A stretch of DNA of 24,146 bases from positions 127,991-152,136 of the forward strand of contig BFEA01000252.1 of the NCBI GenBank assembly GCA_003427395.1, read 5' to 3'. Under the pieces are notes generated by a model, which worked only from the letters and a program-made list of their open reading frames with translations, was not told where the DNA came from and ran no database searches. Both the position numbers and the translations under genes were made by a program. Origin of the DNA: Chara braunii. Its lineage: Eukaryota; Streptophyta; Charophyceae; Charales; Characeae. Positions 1-7,233 of this stretch are shown here, in pieces; positions within the stretch are counted from its first letter, which is position 1, and each line of letters begins with the position of its first letter.

Positions 1-48
<48 letters not shown>

Positions 49-51
49 TGT
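1..51. repeat. Poly-T run followed by (GT)n
   Basis: The window opens with 35 consecutive T residues followed by about eight GT units. It could be the tail of a minus-strand retroposon whose body lies outside the window, or plain simple sequence. No element body is visible to the right, so its origin is undecided. Confidence 0.85.
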
Positions 52-350
52 TTTCTTGTGTTTATTGGTTTTGATTAGAACGTCAGCATTCTTAGCAGCC
101 TACAGACCCAGGGCAACCCTGGGAATGGACGACTGCTCAGTTGGGCATGAAAGGTCCATGACCTGCTGACAACCAGGCTCAGCGTCCTATTTGCACTTTA
201 GTATAGATTTAAAAGCCATTTGCTGTTGGGTATTTGGTGTTTACCTGCGGCTCTTCTATAGGGAGAGATCATACCAGCCAGGTGGCTTCCCCTCCCCCGG
301 CAAAGCAAACCCCTTTTTGACGAGGCATCTCCCGTCCCCCGGCCCCACTC

Positions 351-354
<4 letters not shown>

Positions 355-436
<82 letters not shown>
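355..436. repeat. Compound microsatellite (CT)n(CA)n
   Basis: About 27 CT units switch directly to about 14 CA units. The same compound arrangement and orientation recurs at 13060-13234. Open frames across it (Ser-Leu, Thr-His, Arg-Glu or Cys-Val dipeptides) are artefacts of the repeat. Confidence 0.97.
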
Positions 437-440
<4 letters not shown>

Positions 441-514
441 GGGTATGTAGAGTGGGTTTTGACTAGTTTCGCAAACCTACTGCCGTTATTGACTGGGTTT
501 GAACTAGACAGTCT

Positions 515-637
515 GCTACCGTCTTCTCCCGTCCCCCAACAGAATGCTACGGCCATTACTGCCGTATCTAGACTGAATATTGCCCAAAAAAAAATGCAGC
601 TTTAATTACCGTGCGTTCTATTCGAGGGAGACGGTAG
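515..637. mobile_element. Diverged foldback MITE-like element, family A (copy 1)
   Basis: The left end reads GCTACCGTCTTCTCCCG and the right end reads TTCTATTCGAGGGAGACGGTAG, approximate reverse complements of each other. The ends match those of the better-preserved copies at 1810-1914 and 7121-7233. The centre carries the family's GTATCTAGACTG and a poly-A run. It has no coding capacity and no clear target-site duplication. It is the most decayed of the three copies. Confidence 0.6.
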
Positions 638-746
638 GCTTGCAGGGTCTGTGTGAGTAAAGTTGACCACTTTGCATCTGTGTCAGGATATCAAAACCTT
701 TGGGCAAGGTGATGAGAGTCCTTATGCCCATCAATCGGATGCACCC

Positions 747-933
747 TGGGCAGACTGTGGGAGCTGATTCGATTCGATCTCCGGATGAGTTGAGTTGGTG
801 AAGGTCCAATTTAACAGGCTGTCACAGTCACCCCTTTTCATGGGGAGGTCCAATTTAATAGACTGTGGCGGCCTGTTAAATTGGACCTTCACCAACTCAA
901 CTCATCAGGGGATCGAATCCCCACAGTCTGGGC
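747..933. repeat. Foldback element with ~50-bp near-perfect inverted arms
   Basis: The arm at 771-819 (…GATGAGTTGAGTTGG…CCAATTTAACAGGC) is matched almost perfectly, in reverse complement, by 871-919. The pairing continues outward through AGACTGTGGG / CCCACAGTCT to about 747 and 933. The 51-bp loop holds a third, direct, partial copy (GGTCCAATTTAATAGACTGT). The right arm ends in GGATCGAATCC, one mismatch from a Pol III B box, but no convincing A box sits 44 bp upstream. This is a non-coding foldback repeat or an inverted duplication of a small dispersed repeat. Confidence 0.75.
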
Positions 934-1442
934 CTCGCTCCACTACTGTCCACTACACACACAAAAAAAAAAAGGACAGTCGGACGTCACTCCACTAAGT
1001 CTTACTGTCCACTGTCCTGTGGAGTGTGAACAACTGCTGGGACAGCAGGCAGAAGTCGGATGGACGCAATTGTATAGCTCCCAGCGTGCAGCCTGCAAAA
1101 TTCGTTATGTGGAAAGTAGTTCAAGGAACTGACGATGAGGACCCGGGCCTGGGTCCCTCCAGCAACGTGGATCGAACTAGGAACCAGAATCTGGATAGGT
1201 TCTTGGCGGAGATGCAGAAAAGCTGACCAATCACGGTTTTCTGTATCTGTCCTCAAACGAGTCTAGATTCGGGCGTTAGATCTAATCCTCTGTGCTAGTG
1301 GGACCTCGCCCCCGGACTTGGAGAGTGTACTTGTCCTTGGAGTCTGGGCGGACAAAACGATTTTTTTGACCGCCCTGTCTTGTAGTGCTGTCACGGTTGG
1401 AGTGCTGTATAGTGGACAGTGAGTGGAACAATGCCGGGCTTT
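934..1442. other. Unassigned intergenic sequence
   Basis: No gene is recognised here. Small fragments recur (GGACAGT and CACTGTCC words around 960-1020 and again at 1410-1420). The short open frames on both strands lack support from composition or motifs. Confidence 0.5.
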
Positions 1443-1500
1443 CACGGTTTTGGCTCACTCTGACAGCTGTCCACGTTTTTGGCACACTCTGACAGCTGTC
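1443..1500. repeat. 29-bp tandem duplication
   Basis: Two adjacent 29-bp units, 1443-1471 and 1472-1500, each end in CACTCTGACAGCTGTC and differ at only two or three positions. It is a simple local duplication with no coding association. Confidence 0.85.
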
Positions 1501-1620
1501 AACAAACTATATGAAATTTTGTATTAGTGGACATTAGTAGTGTAAGAAAGACTTTTCGGTTGTTTCAAAGAGAGCAAAAGTTCATACGTACAAGAAGAAT
1601 ATCCAATCTTTGAATACAGA

Positions 1621-1672
1621 CGATCTGCTGATGAGTTGGTGAAAGTCGAATGAAACAGACTGTCCCAGTCAC
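1621..1672. repeat. Diverged half-copy of the 747-933 foldback repeat
   Basis: CGATCTGCTGATGAGTTGG, followed by GTGAAAGTCGAATGAAAC and AGACTGTCCCAGTCAC, parallels the left arm at 775-830 in the same orientation. Only one arm is present, so this is either a solo copy or the ancestral unit from which the inverted version arose. Confidence 0.5.
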
Positions 1673-1809
1673 TTTTTTTCTCTTTTCTTGTGGAGTTATG
1701 TATCTGGGCGAATACAGAACGTAGAAGCATAAACATGAATGTGGCTCCATAACGGAAACTGTGAAGTGGTGTGGAATGAAGAGTCCGAACAGGGCGGCAC
1801 GACGCTGGA

Positions 1810-1914
1810 CTACCGTCTTCACCAGAATAGAACGCCCGGTCATTATAGCTGTATTGGGCACAACTTTCAGCCCAGATACGGCTACCAGGCGTTCTATTCG
1901 GGTGAAGACGGTAG
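1810..1914. mobile_element. Foldback MITE-like element, family A (copy 2)
   Basis: The terminal inverted repeats begin CTACCGTCTTCACC and end GGTGAAGACGGTAG. Internal arms continue through GAATAGAACGCC and its complement GGCGTTCTATTC. The arms (about 1809-1859 and 1870-1915) pair over most of the element, leaving a short loop, so the whole insertion is a near-palindrome of about 105 bp. No transposase is encoded and no flanking duplication is obvious. Confidence 0.8.
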
Positions 1915-2370
1915 TTCGCAACCCTTGTGCCTTCACCCGTGGTCATTCTGGTTTAGCCCATCTGTCTCGGCCCAGTACCCCTTTTTCCACCCTCACATTC
2001 AGTCCCAGCCAGCTCCCCCCCCCACCCTGCTATTGGGGTGTGACGGCCGCACTCTTATCTTTGGACTCTCCTAGGAGGATAGACAAAAATAGCCTGGTCA
2101 TAATGTGCCTGCCTTCTCCACTGTGCAGGGGTATGGACTGCACCTGACCCTCTTTACTGCTCAGATACGTGTTCGTCCTCCTGCCAACACGGCGAGGGGC
2201 CTAGCTTTAGCCTTACCTGTTCCCTCCTGTGGCTGTTGTGCCTCTGAGTCCAGGGTTAGTTAGGACAATGGTCCTTCCCGGGGAGCTTTCCCCCCCATGC
2301 CACAATATGCGGCAATGGAGCGGGAAGTGCTGTGCTGGTTTGCGAGGGGGCCAACAGTTATAAAGCCTGG

Positions 2371-2550
2371 CTGTAACTGGCAGAGGCCCGACCTGACCCT
2401 GCACTGCTTTAGGAAGCTAGGGGAAGCCTGCTGTGACTGGCAGAGGCCTCACCTAACCCTGCATTGCTTTAGCAAGCTAGGCGAAGCCTGCTGTAACTGG
2501 CGGAGGCCTCGCGTGACCGGGCACTGCTTTACCAAGCTAGGGGAGGGCTG
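2371..2550. repeat. 60-bp tandem repeat, three units, frame-preserving
   Basis: Three consecutive 60-bp units start at 2371, 2431 and 2491, the last more diverged. Because 60 is divisible by three, one plus-strand frame (from 2297) stays open and encodes a 20-residue repeat of pattern C-x-W-x-R-P-…-H-C-F-x-K-L-G-E. Substitutions between units 1 and 2 are about half synonymous, but units 2 and 3 differ mostly non-synonymously. I therefore regard it as a minisatellite with incidental coding potential, not a demonstrated gene. Confidence 0.85.
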
Positions 2551-2584
2551 CCAGGTCAGGCGTTGGCTGGGAAAATAGCTTTAT

Positions 2585-2657
2585 ACCATTTCTCGATTTA
2601 GGTGTGTCATCCTTGCGCATGGGGCCATGCCGATCTTCTCTCTCTGTGCCGTTCCAA
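2585..2657 (-). pseudogene. 5'-truncated U6 snRNA retropseudogene
   Basis: U6 is the catalytic snRNA of the spliceosome. Read on the minus strand, this stretch contains the conserved U6 blocks in order: TTGGAAC, an altered ACAGAGA box (ACAGAGAGAG), GCATGGCCCC, TGCGCAAGGATGACAC and AAATCGAGAAATGGT. The first ~30 nt of U6 (the 5' stem-loop) are absent, the ACAGAGA box carries a short insertion, one base is inserted after GGCCCC, and no oligo-U terminator follows. The insertion (2583-2663) is bracketed by the perfect 10-bp direct repeat AAATAGCTTT at 2573-2582 and 2664-2673, the mark of LINE-type retroposition. It is not a functional U6 gene. Confidence 0.9.
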
Positions 2658-2940
2658 GGACAGAAATAGCTTTGTGAAGAGTGCGAGTTCACTTTTGTAC
2701 CACAAGGCCCCGTTTGGGTCTGGGCAATCCGTGCAGCCGCCCTCTCAGAGTGTATTTGTTTGGTGCACACAGCAAGATGCAGATCATGTGCCTGGTTACA
2801 TCTGGGCTACTGCAGGGATTGCCAACTCCTGTATCTGTCAATTCAGTACCCATATTCCAAATTTTGTCCATCCCAAGAGGCGTGCTTTCTACGGGCTAAC
2901 GCGCCAAATCAGTTGATGTCAACCTTCCGCTCTGCTGGAC

Positions 2941-3136
2941 ATTAAACCAGCAGTACACTCGAGCCTGGCGGACTCGCACTGCATGCCAAGCTTTGCTGAG
3001 TCGCCAGCGGTGCGCTGTTTTTCCTTTTCGGCTGATGCCACCAGCAATCGTGGTCTGGTATCCCCGAGCCGCCGAAATTTTTGGAGCAAGCCATTGCTTT
3101 TTGGAGTTGGCTGGGGCCATGTACTGGCGGTTTAAT
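2941..3136. mobile_element. Foldback MITE-like element, family B (copy 1)
   Basis: The ends are ATTAAACCAGCAGTACA and TGTACTGGCGGTTTAAT, inverted repeats with two mismatches. The interior holds a family-specific block, CCAGCAATCGTGGTCTGG, followed by CCGAAATT, which recurs at about 5971-6010 and 6175-6215 inside two other elements with similar ends. It is about 196 bp and non-coding, so any transposase would be supplied in trans. Confidence 0.8.
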
Positions 3137-3213
3137 CACAGTAATCCCACTTACAGACGGTTTCTTCTGCTTTCAATGGCTATCCCTGCTGTAGTGCAAT
3201 AACAGAAATCTCG

Positions 3214-3542
3214 CCAAGCAAGCCTAGCTCAGCTGGTAGAGCACGAAAGTGGCATTCAGGAGGTTGTGGGTTCGATTCCCCACAATCCCCAAACCGAACC
3301 CCCACACCTCCTGAGGCACGCTGCTCGTGCACCAGCTGAGATAGCTTGTCCCTCCTGGTTGGTTGGTGGGGAATGGCACCCGTTGCCAGGGGTTAGGTTC
3401 AACCCTGAGGCGATAAGCTCAACCCATAACCGTTAGTGTAGCTTGTCGCTGGAGGGTAGATCAAGGTGTGTATCATTCCTAGTTATATTGAGAGAAGAAT
3501 ATAGCCGCTTAGTTCCTTTTTTTTTTTTTTTTTTAAAGAAGA
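3214..3542 (+). mobile_element. tRNA-derived SINE with perfect 10-bp TSD
   Basis: A consensus Pol III A box (TAGCTCAGCTGG, 3225-3236) and B box (GGTTCGATTCC, 3269-3279) lie 44 bp apart, the spacing of a tRNA gene. The acceptor stem does not pair and the anticodon arm is degenerate, so this is a tRNA-related head, not a tRNA. A tRNA-unrelated body follows and ends in a run of 18 T (3517-3534). The element is bracketed by AGAAATCTCG at 3204-3213 and 3543-3552, a perfect target-site duplication expected of LINE-mediated insertion. The body also contains GGTTCAACCC at about 3388, a second B-box-like word. Confidence 0.85.
3219..3348. repeat. Inverted pair of tRNA-like halves inside the SINE
   Basis: The first half (+, about 3219-3284) and the reverse complement of the second half (about 3348-3285) align along their length. 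Both contain the A-box core CTCAGCTGGT, the CTCAGGAGGT or TTCAGGAGGT block, and a B-box-like GGTTCG. The head is therefore two tRNA-like units facing each other, which could fold into a long hairpin. The minus-strand A box (TATCTCAGCTGG) and B box are slightly degraded, so only the plus-strand unit looks like a competent promoter. Confidence 0.75.
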
Positions 3543-3820
3543 AGAAATCTCGTTTTTACTGCAGTAACAGAAATCCCGCTTACAAATGTTTTTTCTTTTG
3601 CTTTGGTTGGCATACAGGTGTAGCTGTTGAAAGGAGAAACCCATTTTGATGGGCAGTTGGTTATGTATGGAAGGTGTTCTGGGATGAACCATGAGGGAAG
3701 AGCTGCAGGCAGCCCTAGCCCTTCCAGCGCTGCAAACAGATTGATCTGGTCGATCAGCTACCATACCACCTTTTCAGTGCTGCTGTGATCGCCTTCGTAT
3801 TGTCTGTTGCCTTGTCGACA

Positions 3821-4792
3821 ATGGCCGCCTCCCACACAGCGGCAGCTTGCTCTGGTGCATTAGCTGCTATGGCTATGCCCAGATCGTCTTCTCTCAGAGA
3901 CCCTCAGGTTCACTTTTCAACACCAGGATCTTCTGCTACTATGTTGCTGAGATCAGGGACGAAAGGAATTGCGCAGAAGTGCACGGCGTCAGCTGCTGCA
4001 TCGTTACCGTGTACTTCGTACTCGTTCTCGTCGCTCTCAACCTGTCCTTCTCCCAGTGCCAGTGGGCAGAGGAGGTCCTCTGTTATTGCTGGACTGTCCT
4101 CGTCTGCTTGTTCTGATGCCTCTAGGCTCAGTCACATGGAACTTGCCGCCTTGCATCACCCGCGTTCAGCTTCTGCGGGAGCATGGACACCTAACAAAGG
4201 AAGCCGGAGTAATGTGGACTTCAAAGTACTTGCATCGACCGAGCCGGCTGCAGACCGCGGGTCTTCGAACGACGAGCCAGATACGAACGATGGTGATGCT
4301 AGCGCATTGAAATGCGACGAGACTGACCCAAATTCAAGCAGCGATGGGACACGCGGTGATAGCTCAGAGTACTCAGCGGAGTGTCATAAGGTGCAACTGC
4401 ATCGACGGAGACTTGTTGTCTGTAGTGCATGCGCGTCAGCTGCTGTCGCTTTGATGGGTCATCGGGATGATGAGGCTCGTGCTGAAGGGGAGTCGCCACA
4501 GCGATCGAGCCGCAAAATGGATGCTCAACCTGCAGTGTGTAGGAACTGCAGTGGCTCAGGAGTTATTGTCTGCGACATGTGCGGAGGGACAGGGAAATGG
4601 AAAGCCTTGAACAGAAAGAGAGCGAGTGATACCTATGAGTTTGTGGAGTGCCCCAACTGTTATGGAAGGGGCAAGCTGGTTTGCCCAATTTGTTTGGGAA
4701 CAGGGCAAGCAAATGTGCGAGGCTTGCTTCGGCGGCCAGAAGCAAAAGAGCTGCTGGACCAAATGTACCACGGGACAATTCTCCCCAAGTAA
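3821..4792 (+). CDS. PSA2: Chloroplast/thylakoid-lumen DnaJ-type zinc-finger protein, PSA2-like
   Basis: This uninterrupted 323-codon frame ends in TAA. I start it at ATG 3821 (context GACAATGGCC, good for plants). The frame opens upstream without another ATG. Residues 1-60 are Ser/Ala-rich and almost free of acids, as in a chloroplast transit peptide. A Ser/Asp/Glu-rich linker follows. At 195-221, RRR, a hydrophobic stretch and Ala-Arg-Ala form a twin-arginine lumen-targeting signal. The C-terminus carries four CxxCxGxG zinc-binding repeats, at residues 240, 251, 277 and 288, as in the DnaJ cysteine-rich domain but without a J-domain. The tail [18 protein letters not shown] is characteristic of plant PSA2-type proteins. 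Known PSA2 acts in photosystem I assembly, probably as a thiol/disulfide or chaperone factor. Assignment to PSA2 over other plant DnaJ-ZnF proteins (BSD2, LQY1) rests on the lumen signal and the tail, from memory. It is longer than I recall for the land-plant protein, mainly in the linker. Confidence 0.88.
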   Translation: MAASHTAAACSGALAAMAMPRSSSLRDPQVHFSTPGSSATMLLRSGTKGIAQKCTASAAASLPCTSYSFSSLSTCPSPSASGQRRSSVIAGLSSSACSDASRLSHMELAALHHPRSASAGAWTPNKGSRSNVDFKVLASTEPAADRGSSNDEPDTNDGDASALKCDETDPNSSSDGTRGDSSEYSAECHKVQLHRRRLVVCSACASAAVALMGHRDDEARAEGESPQRSSRKMDAQPAVCRNCSGSGVIVCDMCGGTGKWKALNRKRASDTYEFVECPNCYGRGKLVCPICLGTGQANVRGLLRRPEAKELLDQMYHGTILPK

Positions 4793-5061
4793 ATGTCACT
4801 GTAAAACATTTTTCGTGCGATACTCACCACTTTCAGATTCAACAGTGTGAAGGGGGTGGATTTCAGGGTGGGGTCAAGGCGAGGGTATTGAGTTGGATGG
4901 ACACATGGACACCCACTTGCACTCTTGAAGCTGATCACTGACTGTTCGATTGTTAATCTGAAATTTCAAATTTGTTTGAAAGTATCTTTTATTATCGATG
5001 TTGTGACATCATGCACACAGTTTGTGAGCGAGTGAGGGCCGGTTGACTGCGTATGCATGCG
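4793..5061 (+). other. Probable 3' untranslated/flanking region of the PSA2-like gene
   Basis: No competing frame with coding character is seen. TGTAA occurs 8 bp after the stop and no AATAAA is visible, so the polyadenylation site cannot be placed from sequence. Confidence 0.4.
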
Positions 5062-5076
5062 TGCGCGCGCGCGCAC

Positions 5077-5155
<79 letters not shown>

Positions 5156-5156
5156 N

Positions 5157-5207
<51 letters not shown>
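5062..5207. repeat. (GC)n then (GA)n microsatellite with an embedded N
   Basis: A short GC-alternating tract is followed by about 64 GA units. A single N at 5156 interrupts the GA run and probably marks a closed gap of unknown true length. Every frame through it is an artefact (Arg-Glu or Leu-Ser repeats). Confidence 0.96.
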
Positions 5208-5209
<2 letters not shown>

Positions 5210-5351
5210 TCACTTGGCACTCCGCCATGGAGTTGAAAGAAGAACATGAGGGAAGGTAATATGTCTCAAACATCGTGGTTCGACTGTTCGTTAGACTATC
5301 AGTGCAGTAGGGCCTATTTTTTGAACCAAGAGAAAAATCCTTGCTGCGTGT

Positions 5352-5393
5352 ATTAAACCAGCAGTGCGTGGGCCTGTACAACGGAAGTGTGGC
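5352..5393. mobile_element. Family B foldback fragment
   Basis: TTAAACCAGCAGTGCGTGGGCCTG resembles the left end of the family B elements at 2941 and 5903. No matching right end is seen nearby, so it is a fragment at most. Confidence 0.35.
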
Positions 5394-5902
5394 CTCCATT
5401 CATAAGGCCACACAGTATCTTTCCCATGCAAAGTCAAGAAATGAAAATGTAACATAGTGGTTTCTTGAGACGAACAGAGATACCAGGACTAGAAGGGCTG
5501 GCGGCCCAAGGCAAACAAAATAGAAAATGCGTCCGCGGACCATGGTGGCTCTTTTATTTTGTGCGCGTGGGGAATCTGCCTCAGCAAAAGAAGGTTCGGA
5601 GTTACTGGTGGCTTAAACGAAAGCCTGAATTTTAGCAATCTTGCTGAAAATGGGGCCCAGCATCCCTCACATCGTTCTACCCAATACTCCATACTTCCTT
5701 CCATTATGGTCGAAGGAAAAGCTTGTCAGTGGCATTGATTGATTCCTAAGTAGGAAAGACATACCTCTGCTCCAACCCTGTTCTTTGGACCAGATCCCAC
5801 TAGCCCCTATTGTTCATTTCTGACCGTTGATCTTCGTAATCGAGGGTGAAAAATGAATAATCCAGGGTAGTGGGATCTGACCCTTTTTCTCTCTTCTACT
5901 TC
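5394..5902. other. Unassigned intergenic sequence
   Basis: No gene, RNA or repeat is recognised in this half-kilobase between the PSA2-like gene's repeat-rich flank and the family B elements. The 71-codon minus-strand frame here has no recognisable feature. Confidence 0.5.
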
Positions 5903-6068
5903 TTAAACCGCCAGTACACCCAGGGCTGGCAGTGTGGTGCCCAATTGCGCAAGCGGCACATTTCTTCTGCCAGCAATTGTGGTCTGCTAGCCTGGGGCCT
6001 CCGAAATTATAGGAGTAGGTCATGAAGAAATCTTGCAAGGCTGGGGCTGTGTGTGGTGGCGGTGTAAA
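5903..6068. mobile_element. Foldback MITE-like element, family B (copy 2)
   Basis: The left end TTAAACCGCCAGTACACCC pairs imperfectly with the right end GGTGGCGGTGTAAA. The interior contains CCAGCAATTGTGGTCTG and CCTCCGAAATT, as in the copy at 2941-3136. It abuts or shares its last bases with the next copy, suggesting nested or tandem insertion. Confidence 0.7.
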
Positions 6069-6275
6069 CCTCCAGTACTTCGCCCAGCTATAGATGCCGA
6101 CGCTAAAATCGGCCTTTGCCCGCCGAAGAAGTGAAAAAAACGAACTGGTGCGAGCCTCCTTTTGGCCTGCGCTGCCAGCCATTTTGGTCTGGTACCCCAA
6201 CCCCCGAAAAGATGCGGCCGTTAATGAGCTCCATCTCTGAAAAATAGCTGGGAAAGCTACTAGTGATGGTTTAAA
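6064..6275. mobile_element. Foldback MITE-like element, family B (copy 3)
   Basis: It begins TAAACCTCCAGTACTTCGCC and ends AGTGATGGTTTAAA. The internal block CCAGCCATTTTGGTCTGG followed by CCCCGAAAAG is a diverged version of the family B core. It lies immediately after copy 2 in the same orientation. Confidence 0.65.
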
Positions 6276-6493
6276 CATGAGTCACTGCTTCAGTGATATC
6301 TCTACTGAGTCTACTCCTATCAGCCTTAGCAGGCTCTTCCCGCTCACTCCGTGAAATACTAGATTCTATGAAGATGTCAAAAAGCATAGTCAGGTCCAGG
6401 TGTTTTTCCTCTCGATGCTGCATCTACACTTCCCCTCTTATCTTAACCGGAGTCATGCCATCCCGCCACCGAACCAGAAGATTTGAATGGTCG

Positions 6494-6945
6494 CCACTAG
6501 TCCATTCGCTAACCGTATCTTGTTGGAACGTGCGCTTCAGATCTCGTTCCCGCTCCGGCCATGATTGCATGCATGCAGACCTGAGTTGCTCTCCACTTGC
6601 AGTTGATTTCTGCCTCGATCATGCCCTTTGTAGCAGCAGCCCAGACTTTCTCTCTATAGGGTTTCTGCCACCATCCACAGTAATGGAGCACTTCTCTTTC
6701 CTGTCTCTTATACACATCTAGATGTGTATAAGAGACAGCCACTAGTCCATTCGCTAACCGTATCTTGTTGGAACGTGCGCTTCAGATCTCGTTCCCGCTC
6801 CGGCCATGATTGCATGCATGCAGACCTGAGTTGCTCTCCACTTGCAGTTGATTTCTGCCTCGATCATGCCCTTTGTAGCAGCAGCCCAGACTTTCTCTCT
6901 ATAGGGTTTCTGCCACCATCCACAGTAATGGAGCACTTCTCTTTC
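6494..6945. repeat. Exact 207-bp duplication around an adapter (assembly artefact)
   Basis: Bases 6494-6700 and 6739-6945 are identical over 207 bp and separated only by the 38-bp adapter at 6701-6738. This is what a circularised 207-bp mate-pair fragment gives when the assembler walks fragment, adapter, then fragment again. The genomic locus should contain one copy. Frames spanning 6293-7083 are therefore chimeric. Confidence 0.96.
6701..6738. other. Nextera mate-pair junction adapter (synthetic sequence)
   Basis: CTGTCTCTTATACACATCT is followed directly by its reverse complement. This is the Tn5 mosaic end in the head-to-head form used as the Nextera mate-pair junction. It is a library construct, not genomic DNA or a natural transposon end. 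The minus-strand frame through it yields the peptide VSYTHLDVYKRQ, a tell-tale adapter translation. Confidence 0.99.
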
Positions 6946-7120
6946 TGCTTAGCCCAGAGGGTTGCAGACCCAAGTTCGGATCCCGATGGACCGAGATGTA
7001 TATGCAATTATTATTTGAATAATTCTAAATTACCTGGGGCTGGTCAACTCGATGACGATACCTCAATGCCATCGCTCTTTTAAGAAAGAAGAAGAGAATT
7101 AGTTAGTGGTTCTAATGGTT

Positions 7121-7233
7121 GCTACCGTCTTCACCCGAATAGAACGCCCGGTCATTATCGCTGTATTTAGACTGGAAGTTGGCCCAAATACAGCTATAAT
7201 GACCGGGTGTTCTATTCGGTTGAAGACCGTAGC
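7121..7233. mobile_element. Foldback MITE-like element, family A (copy 3, best preserved)
   Basis: The left arm GCTACCGTCTTCACCCG…GAATAGAACGCCCGGTCATTAT, to about 7168, is complementary to the right arm 7187-7233 (AAATACAGCTATAATGACCG…GTAGC). Arms of about 47 bp enclose an 18-bp loop. At 113 bp it is almost a perfect hairpin and the best consensus template for the family. No clear target-site duplication flanks it. Confidence 0.85.

Noticed and set aside
269-556. Open frames through (CT)n, (CA)n and (GA)n arrays, also at 4966-5399 and 12937-13347
   Set aside because: Dipeptide-repeat translations of microsatellites with no non-repeat coding flank; two also cross N gaps.
2585-2657. Functional U6 snRNA gene
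   Set aside because: The 5' third is missing, the ACAGAGA box is interrupted and no T-run terminator follows.
3220-3290. Functional tRNA gene
   Set aside because: A and B boxes are perfect but the acceptor and anticodon stems do not pair, the T-loop has an extra base, and it lies inside a TSD-bounded SINE.
3785-3820. Start of the zinc-finger protein at GTG 3785
   Set aside because: GTG starts are not expected in nuclear genes; the first in-frame ATG at 3821 has a good context and begins a typical transit peptide.
6701-6738. Natural Tn5 or insertion-sequence end
   Set aside because: The head-to-head 19-bp mosaic ends with no transposase, between exact copies of the same fragment, match the commercial mate-pair junction.
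6293-7083. 142-, 119- and 77-codon frames around the adapter
   Set aside because: They start or end inside the synthetic adapter, or repeat the same falsely duplicated sequence.
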